Of a stretch of DNA of 64,000 nucleotides, positions 39,855 through 47,661 are shown one piece after another. The first letter of the stretch is position 1. Each line of letters opens with the position of its first letter. The stretch is taken from positions 1 through 64,000 of the forward strand of contig JAFZSP010000036.1 in assembly GCA_017619335.1 (NCBI GenBank), given 5' to 3'. This DNA is from Bacteroidaceae bacterium (lineage in GTDB: Bacteria; Bacteroidota; Bacteroidia; Bacteroidales; Bacteroidaceae). The notes beneath the pieces were generated by a model that saw nothing but the letters and a program-made list of their open reading frames with translations, was not told where the DNA came from and searched no databases. The translations under genes were made by a program, and so were the position numbers.

Positions 39855-40787
39855 CTATTTTTCTATTTTCCCTAATATTTCTTTGACCACCTCTTCCCGC
39901 GGCCTTGTGGCATCAATCCACTGAATGTGGACGCCGCGCCGTTCCATTCCGCGGAAATAAGTCATCTGGCGCTTGGCAAACTGATGGATGGCAATCTCCA
40001 ACTGCCGCACCATTTCATCGTAGGAGAGCTGGCCCAGCAGGTGAAGCGTCAGGTAACGGTACTCCAGACCGTAACTGATGAGTGACTCGGGGCTGATGCC
40101 GTTGTCCAGGAGGCGCTGCACCTCGTCCAGCATTCCTTCCTGCTCCAGACGGTGGTGCAGGCGGGCTGTGATGCGCTGGCGACGCAGTTCACGGGGGACA
40201 GAGAGACCGAAAGTGAGGAACGTTGCGGGGAAAGATTTATCAGGATTCTCAGCAGAATGACTGAGTCCGTGAGACCTGTAGTATTCCTCTATTTCTATGG
40301 CTCGGATGGCGCGTCGGGCAGTATCCACGTCGGTGGTGTTGTGCAGCCGCTTGTAAGAGGCGAGGATTTGCGTCAGCTCTTCCAGACTCTTGCCTTCCAG
40401 CTCATCGCGCAATGGCTGGTTCACAGGCACTTCTGCGAGCTGATAACCTCGCAGGACGCTCTCTATGTACAGCCCCGTGCCGCCACAGAGGATGGGTATC
40501 CTCGCGCGCGTACCTATATTATAACACGCGCGCATGAAATCGCGCTGGAACTCGAAGACGGAATACTTGGTGCCCGGCTCGGCGATGTCTATCAGGTGAC
40601 AGGGAATGTGACGGGTACTGCCGTCTGCCGCAGTGACATCATACTCGCTCAGGTCCTTTCCCGTCCCAATATCCATGCCGCGGAACACCTGACGGGAGTC
40701 GGCACTGATAATCTCGCCACCCAGTTGGGCAGCAAGCCCCACGGCCACGGCTGTCTTGCCGCAGGCCGTGGGGCCGAGTATGGTAAT
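39855..40787 (-). CDS. miaA: tRNA dimethylallyltransferase, start codon non-canonical
   Basis: MiaA adds a dimethylallyl group to A37 of tRNAs reading U-starting codons. Motifs are the P-loop TILGPTACGKTAVAVGL, SADSRQVFRGMDIGTGK, DIAEPGTKYSVFEFQRDF and LCGGTGLYIESVL. The first standard start in frame (GTG at 40748) would delete the P-loop. Upstream there are only ATT (40787) and ATA (40808, overlapping the gap stop codon) before an in-frame TGA. I annotate from the ATT, giving about 310 residues, the normal length. It lies directly behind gap and is probably translationally coupled. Confidence 0.9.
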   Translation of the reverse strand: MTILGPTACGKTAVAVGLAAQLGGEIISADSRQVFRGMDIGTGKDLSEYDVTAADGSTRHIPCHLIDIAEPGTKYSVFEFQRDFMRACYNIGTRARIPILCGGTGLYIESVLRGYQLAEVPVNQPLRDELEGKSLEELTQILASYKRLHNTTDVDTARRAIRAIEIEEYYRSHGLSHSAENPDKSFPATFLTFGLSVPRELRRQRITARLHHRLEQEGMLDEVQRLLDNGISPESLISYGLEYRYLTLHLLGQLSYDEMVRQLEIAIHQFAKRQMTYFRGMERRGVHIQWIDATRPREEVVKEILGKIEK

Positions 40788-40804
40788 GAGCTTGTTAACC
40801 GTGC

Positions 40805-41833
40805 TTATTTCAGTTCAGCGAGGTACTTGATGGTGCGGACCATCTGGGAAGTGTAGCTGTTCTCGTTGTCATACCAGCTGACGACCTGAACCTGATAGGT
40901 GTCATCGTCGATCTTGCTGACCATGGTCTGAGTGGCGTCGAAGAGTGAGCCGTACTTCATACCGATGATGTCGCTGGAGACAATCTGATCCTCGGTGTAA
41001 CCGTAGCTCTCGGTAACGGCAGCCTTCATGGCAGCGTTGATACCTTCCTTGGTCACATCCTTACCCTTCACGACGGCCACGAGGATGGTGGTGGAGCCGG
41101 TGGGCGTGGGAACGCGCTGAGCGGAGCCGATGAGCTTGCCGTTCAGTTCGGGAATCACCAGACCGATGGCCTTGGCAGCACCCGTGCTGTTGGGCACGAT
41201 GTTGCAGGCACCGGCGCGGCTGCGACGGAGGTCACCCTTGCGCTGAGGACCGTCCAGGATCATCTGGTCGCCAGTGTAGGCGTGGATGGTGCTCATGATA
41301 CCGCTGACGATGGGAGCATACTTGTTCAGAGCAGCAGCCATGGGAGCCAGACAGTTGGTGGTGCAGCTGGCAGCGCTGATCACGGTGTCGGCGGGAGTCA
41401 GGGTCTTGTGGTTCACATTGTACACGATGGTGGGCAGGTCATTGCCGGCGGGAGCGGAGATCACGACCTTCTTGGCACCGGCAGCGATGTGGGCGCTGGC
41501 CTTCTCCTTGGAGGTGTAGAAACCGGTGCACTCCAGCACGACGTCAACACCCAGCTCGCCCCAAGGCAGCTCAGCAGCGTTGGGCTTGGCATAGATGGTG
41601 ATTTCCTTGCCGTCCACGATGATGCTGTTCTCGGTGGCGTCCACAGTGTGCTTGCCTTCACCGAACTTGCCGGCGAAACCGCCCTGAGCGGTGTCATACT
41701 TCAGAAGGTGAGCCAGCATCTTCGGGCTGGTGAGGTCGTTGATAGCTACTACTTCGTAACCTTCTGCCTCAAACATCTGGCGGAAAGCGAGGCGACCGAT
41801 GCGGCCGAAACCATTAATTGCAACTTTTGTCAT
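40805..41833 (-). CDS. gap: glyceraldehyde-3-phosphate dehydrogenase
   Basis: The 342-residue enzyme oxidises glyceraldehyde 3-phosphate in glycolysis. [14 protein letters not shown] is the NAD site, [13 protein letters not shown] near residue 152 holds the catalytic cysteine, and [20 protein letters not shown] is the family C-terminus. It is preceded on the same transcript by a 30-residue lipoprotein frame and followed by miaA. The promoter at 42014-42022 leaves a leader of about 170 nt, which that small gene fills. Confidence 0.97.
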   Translation of the reverse strand: MTKVAINGFGRIGRLAFRQMFEAEGYEVVAINDLTSPKMLAHLLKYDTAQGGFAGKFGEGKHTVDATENSIIVDGKEITIYAKPNAAELPWGELGVDVVLECTGFYTSKEKASAHIAAGAKKVVISAPAGNDLPTIVYNVNHKTLTPADTVISAASCTTNCLAPMAAALNKYAPIVSGIMSTIHAYTGDQMILDGPQRKGDLRRSRAGACNIVPNSTGAAKAIGLVIPELNGKLIGSAQRVPTPTGSTTILVAVVKGKDVTKEGINAAMKAAVTESYGYTEDQIVSSDIIGMKYGSLFDATQTMVSKIDDDTYQVQVVSWYDNENSYTSQMVRTIKYLAELK

Positions 41834-41901
41834 TTCTTTTTGATGTTGTTTTTAGGGGTTAAAAAATGAAGTTTATTAAATCTGTAAAGATGATATCCGT
41901 T

Positions 41902-41994
41902 TTACCCGCAATTGCAGTATTCTGCACTCTTGCAAGCGGCCAAAAGGAGGCCGCAAAAGAGCAAAATGAGGGTTTTTATAGTCGTTTTTGACAT
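41902..41994 (-). CDS. 30-residue small lipoprotein upstream of gap
   Basis: A short frame from ATG 41994 to TAA 41902-41904 encodes a complete lipoprotein precursor: a basic start (MSKTTIKT), a hydrophobic core (LILLFCGLL) and a lipobox LAAC with Cys21, leaving a ten-residue mature peptide [10 protein letters not shown] with three cysteines. An AAGAAG purine-rich site precedes the ATG, and the TAATTTTGC box lies 20 bases upstream. The mature size recalls entericidin-like peptides, but no homology can be claimed. It shares the gap transcript. Confidence 0.6.
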   Translation of the reverse strand: MSKTTIKTLILLFCGLLLAACKSAEYCNCG

Positions 41995-42013
41995 TTTCTT
42001 CTTGAATTACGCC

Positions 42014-42022
42014 GCAAAATTA
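42014..42022 (-). promoter_or_regulatory. -7 box of the lipoprotein-gap-miaA operon
   Basis: TAATTTTGC on the minus strand, 20 bases before the ATG of the 30-residue lipoprotein. Confidence 0.55.
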
Positions 42023-42034
42023 CAAAAAAAGATT

Positions 42035-42043
42035 TATATTTGT
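42035..42043 (+). promoter_or_regulatory. -7 box of mscL
   Basis: TATATTTGT on the plus strand, 30 bases before the mscL ATG and closely divergent from the gap operon box. Confidence 0.55.
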
Positions 42044-42073
42044 GCCATCAAACACCAAAAATTATACAAAATT

Positions 42074-42529
42074 ATGGCAAAAAGTAGCTTTATTCAAGAG
42101 TTTAAGGACTTCGCAATGCGCGGAAACGTGGTTGACATGGCTGTCGGTGTCATCATTGGCGGTGCTTTCGGCAAAATTGTCACCTCTGTAGTCAACGACA
42201 TCATCATGCCCCCCATCGCCATGCTGATGGGCAACGTGAACTTCGCCGACCTGGCAGTCACCCTCAAGGCCGCCCAGCCCGAAGTGGTTAACGAAGCAGG
42301 CGAAGTGGTGCAAGCTGCCACCGAGGCCATCACACTGAAGTATGGTTCCTTCATCCAGACCTGCATTGACTTCCTCATCGTGGCATTCTGCATCTTCCTC
42401 CTCATCAAGGGCATGAACAAGCTCAAGAAGGAAAAGGAAGAAGCTCCCGCTGAACCCGCACCAGAACCGGAACCCACCAAGGAAGAAGTGCTCCTGACCG
42501 AGATCCGCGACCTGCTCGCCAAGAAGTAA
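42074..42529 (+). CDS. mscL: large-conductance mechanosensitive channel
   Basis: MscL forms a pentameric pore that opens under membrane tension during osmotic downshock. The 151-residue protein has the conserved N-terminal helix [22 protein letters not shown]1 ([20 protein letters not shown]), a periplasmic loop, TM2 ([19 protein letters not shown]) and the cytoplasmic bundle [12 protein letters not shown]. An acidic/proline-rich linker [14 protein letters not shown] precedes the bundle. The ATG at 42074 gives the family start. A strong terminator follows. Confidence 0.96.
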   Translation: MAKSSFIQEFKDFAMRGNVVDMAVGVIIGGAFGKIVTSVVNDIIMPPIAMLMGNVNFADLAVTLKAAQPEVVNEAGEVVQAATEAITLKYGSFIQTCIDFLIVAFCIFLLIKGMNKLKKEKEEAPAEPAPEPEPTKEEVLLTEIRDLLAKK

Positions 42530-42550
42530 TCCCAGGCTCACAGAACAATG

Positions 42551-42590
42551 AAGGTACGTTCGCTCTACGCGCGCGTACCTTATTTTTTTA
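42551..42590 (+). terminator. intrinsic terminator after mscL
   Basis: AAGGTACG (42551-42558) pairs with CGTACCTT (42574-42581), followed by ATTTTTTTA. Confidence 0.85.
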
Positions 42591-42620
42591 TTCTTTTTAT
42601 TCTGCACAAGTGGGGATAAT

Positions 42621-42818
42621 GTCTTCTGGCCGTAATGAACTTTGGCTCAATCCACCTCCGACTCTGGCTCTTCGAGTTTACCCCTTTGGCCTCTCGAACC
42701 TACCCCTTTATACGACTTGGCACTTGCGGCCATACGACTTCCCACTTTCGTCCATACGACTTGGCACTTTCCTTTATTCGCGGGACCTCGAAGTGCCAGA
42801 CGCTGTGCAAATACCGCA
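42621..42818. repeat. 22-bp phased repeat array B (nine units)
   Basis: Degenerate units begin every 22 bases from 42621. TGGCTC/TGGCC recurs at 42643, 42665 and 42687; ATACGACTT recurs at 42710, 42732 and 42754, followed each time by G/C-G/C-CACTT. The core CCATACGACTTnnCACTTTC matches the CCAGACGAC core of arrays A and C. From 42819 to 42937 the sequence is C-rich and non-coding. No gene is seen between 42530 and 43426. Confidence 0.7.
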
Positions 42819-42937
42819 GTACCCTTTTCCTTGTCCAACCCTTGCTGGATAATCCGAGCCCTTGGCCTCATCTTCACCTGCGCTAAAGGGTTCTCGCCCC
42901 AGACTTTAACCTCATCCCCTCCAGCGCTTAAGGTCTC

Positions 42938-43029
42938 AGCCCCAGAGGGGCGTAATAGGGTTAGCCAGCCAATTCATTGGCTGGTATGAAGGGGCGGGGA
43001 AATACGCGTGCCTTTAGGTACGCGACAAC
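42938..43029 (+). repeat. 91-bp dispersed repeat, copy 2
   Basis: Starts AGCCCCAGAGGGGC and ends GGTACGCGACAAC. The internal CAGCCAATTCATTGGCTGG and CGCGTGCCTTTAGGTACGCG are identical to copy 1 at 20505-20595, 22 kb away. Confidence 0.8.
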
Positions 43030-43051
43030 TAAAAATATTTTTTTTTTCAGA

Positions 43052-43104
43052 AAACACTACACTCTACACTGATTACCCATTTTAGTGTAGAGTGTAGTGT
43101 TTCT
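43052..43104. repeat. inverted repeat, left island boundary
   Basis: AAACACTACACTCTACACT (43052-43070) is the exact reverse complement of AGTGTAGAGTGTAGTGTTT (43084-43102). The right arm with flanking bases (43083-43104) recurs as a 22-bp identity at 54881-54902. Confidence 0.8.
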
Positions 43105-43143
43105 CAAACAAAATTTTTTTTTCATGAAAACTGAATCTCGCGT

Positions 43144-43274
43144 TTCAGATAACCGTTCCTGGGGTTCCAGATAACCGTTGCTGGCCTCCAGATGCGGGCA
43201 TCTAACCGCGGAAATGCCCGTATCAAACGCTCCAGACACCATTATCTCGGACTCCAAAAACCATTATTTCACTT
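43144..43274. repeat. 22-bp phased repeat array C (six units)
   Basis: TTCAGATAACCGTT at 43144 and TCCAGATAACCGTT at 43166 are 22 bases apart. TCCAGATG follows at 43187 (21), a degenerate unit at 43209 (22), TCCAGACACCATTAT at 43231 (22) and TCCAAAAACCATTAT at 43253 (22). The TCCAGAnnAC core links it to arrays A and B. Confidence 0.7.
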
Positions 43275-43333
43275 TTTTGTCCTCTAAACCTCACATTTTT
43301 TAATCTTTTTTGCGCTGTCTCGCAAAAAAGTGC

Positions 43334-43342
43334 TATCTTTGT
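43334..43342 (+). promoter_or_regulatory. -7 box of the decayed kinase-like gene
   Basis: TATCTTTGT with -33 TTTG at 43309-43312 (21-base spacing). The leader behind it can form a GCCGTC/GACGGC stem (43343-43348 with 43384-43389). Confidence 0.6.
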
Positions 43343-43426
43343 GCCGTCAAAGTCACGAAGCGGGGCGATAGCCCTCCACTGAAGACGGCGACACGACATA
43401 CTGAAAAGACAAAATTCTATGGATTA

Positions 43427-43744
43427 TGACATATCTCAACCACTTCCATCAAGAAGCATCGGAACGCAAGATGCGGAAAATCGCCGTATTAAATGCATCT
43501 CCGATGAACTCCGCAGACGCTGTGGAATACATGAAGCACAACCTGGAACAAGCCAAAAATCTCTGAGACTCGCTGATCCTGAAGCACAAGTTGCAGAAGA
43601 ATACGCAAAAGTAAACGGGCTCTGGGTTCCAATGGATAGAATCGCGGAATTGGGAATGTTGTCTGGGATTTACTCCCTCGCAATGTACTCCGTGACAAGG
43701 ATGGCGATGTTTTTGTTGTTGATGCAGAAATAAAGCTGATTTAG
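43427..43744 (+). pseudogene. remnant of a polyvalent-protein-type kinase gene
   Basis: Three protein-like stretches occur in different frames. MRKIAVLNASPMNSADAVEY and the next 12 residues start at ATG 43427 and end at a TGA near 43567. AQVAEEYAKVNGLWVPMDRI lies in the frame that begins at 43419. NVVWDLLPRNVLRDKDGDVF followed by VVDAEIKLI ends at TAG 43742-43744. The last piece resembles the C-terminus of serine/threonine/tyrosine-kinase-like domains found in Bacteroidetes polyvalent and mobile-element proteins (PRNVLxDxxGDxxVxDAE). The middle of the domain is missing, so this is a deleted, frameshifted relic. Confidence 0.6.
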
Positions 43745-43907
43745 CACATGAAATAGTGATGAAGTGAGACGTCTTTTACTTCCTTTTCACCTTTTTTCTC
43801 GCGTCTTTATTGCTTCCTTTCACTCTTTTCAGACAAAAAACGCCCCGTTTCCAGTCCTCCGGAATAAAAAATCCTGAAAGAACGCACCACCTTTCAAACC
43901 TTTTCTG

Positions 43908-43916
43908 TATCTTTGT
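43908..43916 (+). promoter_or_regulatory. -7 box for the long leader of the restriction-like operon
   Basis: TATCTTTGT, a perfect -7 match without a clear -33. The helicase start is 386 bases downstream, so the transcript has a long structured leader. The 557-base gap 43745-44301 holds this leader and no gene that I believe. Confidence 0.5.
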
Positions 43917-44060
43917 CCCCCGAAAGGGCATGAAGCCGCCTTTTGTGGTCCAGCGGGACTGCTTCATCGTAGAGTGATGGAAACAGACCTCTTCAGTGGA
44001 AGACGGATGAAGCCCGATCAAAATCTTACCGAATATAAACGTTTGCCGTTTATTCTCATA

Positions 44061-44191
44061 ACGTCTTGGAAACCTGCCAGTAGATAAGACATTACTCAGA
44101 AAGAACAAAACGAGCGAACGTCCATGCAATAGCGTGGGCGTTTTGCTTCATTTCTGAGTATAAGGTTTCCCTGGCAGGTACCGCAAGACGT
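44061..44191 (+). ncRNA. candidate structured RNA: long multi-stem hairpin
   Basis: Nested complementary blocks align in order: ACGTCTTG (44061-44068) with CAAGACGT (44184-44191); ACCTGCCAG (44072-44080) with CTGGCAGGT (44171-44179); TACTCAGAAA (44093-44102) with TTTCTGAGTA (44151-44160); AAAACG (44107-44112) with CGTTTT (44139-44144); and a terminal CCATGC/GCGTGG hairpin with loop AATA. All stems but the last are perfect and are separated by internal loops. It lies between a -7 box and the helicase gene. I cannot name an Rfam family; it could be a separate small RNA or a regulatory leader. Confidence 0.55.
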
Positions 44192-44301
44192 TGGATGAAG
44201 CCAATTCGTCCACGTCTTTGTATGCGTACTTGACAGGGATTCCTAAGTTATTCTGAGTTCATGGCAACGATTTGAACTAAACAACTAAATAATTGTGTGC
44301 C

Positions 44302-47300
44302 ATGACAGAGCAGGACATTCCTGTGTCTTCCCATTTCTTCACGAACCGCAATGGGAACACGCTCATGAAGGAGTTTGAGGGGATCCTGACGAACAATCCC
44401 CAGATTACGAACCTTGATGCCGTTGTGGGTTTCCTCCGTGCTTCAGGTTACTTCACTTTGCGCCCTTTCCTTGATAATATCAATAAGGTACGCATCCTGA
44501 TTGGCATCGATGTGGATAAGTACATTGCCAAGGCGCATCAGAAAGGCGAACTGTTCTTTGGTGCAGAGGATGAGGTGAAAGAAGAGTGTCTGAGATTACT
44601 GAAAGAGGACATTGAACAATCGCACTACACCAAGCAGGTGGAAGATGGAATGCTCCAGATGGTGCAGGACTTGCTGGATGGCAAGTTGGAACTGCGCGCT
44701 CATCCCTCAAAGAAGATTCACGCCAAGCTCTACATCCTCTATCCCGACAACTTTAACCAGCACACTTTTGGCGCAGCCATCACGGGCAGCAGTAACCTGA
44801 GTGGCAATGGACTGGGCCTGGGAGAAGACAAGCAATATGAGTTCAATGTAAAGTTGACCCAATACGACGATGTGGCCTTTGCCAAGTATGAGTTTGAGCA
44901 ACTCTGGGAAGAGGCCAAGAATGTCCCCATCAATGCAGAAGACTATCAGGCCACGCTCGACAAGACTTATTTGAAAGGCGATGTCACCCCCTACGAGCTT
45001 TACATCAAGATGCTGATGGAGTACTTCTCCGACCGCGTGTTGTCTATCGATCAAGACGACCCCTTCGATATGCCAGATGGTTATGACAAGTTCGAGTACC
45101 AGATGGATGCCGTGATCGAGGGTTATCAGAAACTGATTCGCTATGACGGATTCTTTCTGGCAGATGTGGTGGGTCTCGGCAAGACCGTCATTGCCACAAT
45201 GATAGCCAAGAAGTTCCTGATTGAGAACGGACGCGATGAAACCAAGATACTTGTGGTTTACCCTCCGGCTGTGGAACAGAACTGGATAACGACCTTCAAG
45301 GACTTCAGCATTGATAAATATGCGTGTTTCGTCTCCAATGGCAGTCTCAGCAAAGTCCTTGATGATGAGAATTACAAGTACTGGAACGCCGATGAATACG
45401 ACCTTGTTCTTGTGGATGAGGCCCACAAATTCCGCAACCACACCACTGGCGCTTTCCAGCAGTTGCAGGAGATCTGTAAGATGCCTCGCGTAGAAACCGG
45501 CAATATTCCTGGCTACAAGAAGAAGGTGATGCTGATTTCTGCCACTCCGATGAACAACACCCCATTGGATATATACTATCAGATACTGATGTTCCAAGAC
45601 CCGCGTCATTGTACCATTGATGGTGTTCCCAACCTCACCTCTTTCTTTTCTCCGCTTGTTCAGGAATTCCGGAAGTTCCGCAAACAAGAGAACTTCGACA
45701 TCAAACAGTTCAAGAAGCTGGCAGAAAGAGTGCGTGACAGGGTTATCAAGCCTCTGACTGTTCGCCGTACCCGAACTGATATTGAAAACATTCCTCGTTA
45801 TAACAAGGATGTGAATGGTTTCCCAAAGGTGGCAGAACCCATCAAGAAGGAATACGAGTTGAATGACCATCTGGCCAACCTCTTCAAGGAGGCCATGAAC
45901 ATTCTGGACAAGCAACTGGTCTATGCCCGCTATCAGGCAATCGCCTATCTGAAACCGGAAGCCTCGAACGGACTCTATGATAATGCAGAGCTTATCAGCC
46001 GCAGTTTGGCAGGAATCCGCAAGAATGGTCTTGTAAAGCGACTGGAAAGCAGTTTCTATGCCTTCAAGATATCTGTCGATAATTTCCGGCAGGCAAACGA
46101 GAACATGATTAAGATGTGGGAGAATGACAGGATTTTCATTGCTCCTGATATGGACATCAACAAACTCTATGAGTTGGGCTATACAGATGACGAGATAGAA
46201 GAGAAACTGAACGAAAAGGCAGAGGATAATCCCAAGAATGCTACGTTTAAGCGAGAAGATTTTGACCCGGAATACATTGACTTGCTTCGACATGATCAGA
46301 AGTTGTTGGACGATATGTGGCTGGAATGGGAATGCATCGATGATGACGACGACTCTAAGTTTGCCAAGTTTGCAGACCTTCTGAAGCATGAACTCTTCAA
46401 GAAGGACCGCAATCCGGAAGGTAAGATTGTGGTATTCTCTGAGTCGGTAGATACCATCGAATATCTGTCCAAACGCATAGGCCGTTCTGATGTAATGGTG
46501 ATTTCAGCACAGAATAGGAGCACTCTGTTCAAGACCATTCGTGAAAACTTTGATGCCAACTGGAAACAGAAAAAGAACGACTTCAACATCATTCTGACAT
46601 CAGATGTGTTGGCAGAAGGTGTCAACTTGCACCGCTCGAACATTATCATCAACTATGACACACCATGGAATGCTACCCGTCTGATGCAGCGCATAGGTCG
46701 TGTGAACCGTATCGGTTCTAAGTCCGACACCATCTATAACTATGTGTTCTATCCTTCAGAACAAGGCAACAAGGAAATCAAACTGAATCAGATAGCCCTG
46801 AGTAAGATACAGACTTTCCACACCACCTTTGGCGAAGACAACCAGATATATTCTACCGAAGAAATTATCGACAGAGATTTGGACAAGCTTTTCAAGGAAG
46901 GCATCAAACGGGAGCAGGAAGACCGCAATCTGGAATTGCCTTTCTTCGAGGAACTCCGCAGCCTCTATCAGCAGAATCGAAGGGAGTACAAGCGCATTGA
47001 ACGTTTGTCACTCCGTAGTCGTACAGGTCGTGAGCCTCGCGAAGTAGATGGAGTCACATTGTCAGGCGACACATTGGTATTCCTAAAGACCAACTTCCGC
47101 AAGATTTTCTATCTGGTGAATGATGAAGAGACACGCGAGTTGTCTGTGCTGGATGCGTTCAAATACTTCAAGGCTACACCAGACGAGAAGCCTGTACCAA
47201 GAATAGCCCAGCATCACAATCATGTAGAGAAAGCATTGGACAAGTTTAAGGCTACCAAAGAAGAGGAACTGCACGAAGAGGAATCCAACCAGAGCCAGCG

Positions 47301-47631
47301 CAGCAACCTTGGTGCTCAGGTCACTACGGCTGTAAGCCTGCTTAACAGTATGTTACCGCACATTGATGATGGCGATACCCGACTGAAGATTATCCAGTTG
47401 AAGGAATTGGCAGAGCGAGGCACCATTACCTATATCGCAAAACGTCTGCAACGCATTCAGAAAGACTTGCAGCGCAAGGGAGGCAGCAAGGCCAAGATGA
47501 CCTTTGAGGATGCCCTGAAGCAGGTGCTGGAAATGGCAAACCATTATAACGCCTACTATCGAGACACTCAACACGCCGAGGAGGAATCGGCTGCTGTTAT
47601 CATCCTCTCAGAATCTTTCAGTAAATCGTAA
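44302..47631 (+). CDS. PLD-nuclease / SNF2-type helicase of a restriction-like module
   Basis: The 1109-residue protein opens with a phospholipase-D-type domain: KKIHAKLYIL near residue 137 gives the HxK half-motif, and ITGSSNLSGNGLG follows near 158. A Superfamily 2 helicase follows, with Walker A LADVVGLGKTVIA near 290, DEAH (LVDEAHKFRN) near 373, LISATPMNNTPLDIYYQ near 413 and motif VI ATRLMQRIGRVNRIGS near 790. Such PLD-helicases act with methyltransferases in restriction and DISARM-like systems, where PLD domains cut DNA. The ATG at 44302 is preferred to a TTG nine bases upstream. The methyltransferase follows after 30 bases. Confidence 0.88.
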   Translation: MTEQDIPVSSHFFTNRNGNTLMKEFEGILTNNPQITNLDAVVGFLRASGYFTLRPFLDNINKVRILIGIDVDKYIAKAHQKGELFFGAEDEVKEECLRLLKEDIEQSHYTKQVEDGMLQMVQDLLDGKLELRAHPSKKIHAKLYILYPDNFNQHTFGAAITGSSNLSGNGLGLGEDKQYEFNVKLTQYDDVAFAKYEFEQLWEEAKNVPINAEDYQATLDKTYLKGDVTPYELYIKMLMEYFSDRVLSIDQDDPFDMPDGYDKFEYQMDAVIEGYQKLIRYDGFFLADVVGLGKTVIATMIAKKFLIENGRDETKILVVYPPAVEQNWITTFKDFSIDKYACFVSNGSLSKVLDDENYKYWNADEYDLVLVDEAHKFRNHTTGAFQQLQEICKMPRVETGNIPGYKKKVMLISATPMNNTPLDIYYQILMFQDPRHCTIDGVPNLTSFFSPLVQEFRKFRKQENFDIKQFKKLAERVRDRVIKPLTVRRTRTDIENIPRYNKDVNGFPKVAEPIKKEYELNDHLANLFKEAMNILDKQLVYARYQAIAYLKPEASNGLYDNAELISRSLAGIRKNGLVKRLESSFYAFKISVDNFRQANENMIKMWENDRIFIAPDMDINKLYELGYTDDEIEEKLNEKAEDNPKNATFKREDFDPEYIDLLRHDQKLLDDMWLEWECIDDDDDSKFAKFADLLKHELFKKDRNPEGKIVVFSESVDTIEYLSKRIGRSDVMVISAQNRSTLFKTIRENFDANWKQKKNDFNIILTSDVLAEGVNLHRSNIIINYDTPWNATRLMQRIGRVNRIGSKSDTIYNYVFYPSEQGNKEIKLNQIALSKIQTFHTTFGEDNQIYSTEEIIDRDLDKLFKEGIKREQEDRNLELPFFEELRSLYQQNRREYKRIERLSLRSRTGREPREVDGVTLSGDTLVFLKTNFRKIFYLVNDEETRELSVLDAFKYFKATPDEKPVPRIAQHHNHVEKALDKFKATKEEELHEEESNQSQRSNLGAQVTTAVSLLNSMLPHIDDGDTRLKIIQLKELAERGTITYIAKRLQRIQKDLQRKGGSKAKMTFEDALKQVLEMANHYNAYYRDTQHAEEESAAVIILSESFSKS

Positions 47632-47661
47632 ATAGTTAATTGTTAAATCGTAAATATCTAT

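Noticed and set aside
42621..43274. Arrays B and C as CRISPR
   Set aside because: Units are only 22 bp, contiguous and degenerate, without constant repeats, unique spacers or cas genes.
43419..43733. 104-codon plus-strand frame taken as an intact gene
   Set aside because: Only its middle part looks like protein; the neighbouring frames carry the matching beginning and end, so it is better explained as a frameshifted relic.
43776..44129. 117-codon minus-strand reading frame upstream of the helicase
   Set aside because: It lies antisense to the structured leader, has no promoter box or ribosome site, and reads as low-quality sequence with no protein-like motif.
43908..44301. The structured leader as a retron msr-msd RNA
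   Set aside because: No reverse transcriptase gene lies nearby and the stem layout does not show the branching-G arrangement.
44707..46389. 560-codon frame antisense to the PLD-helicase
   Set aside because: Shadow of the strongly supported helicase frame; no start signals.
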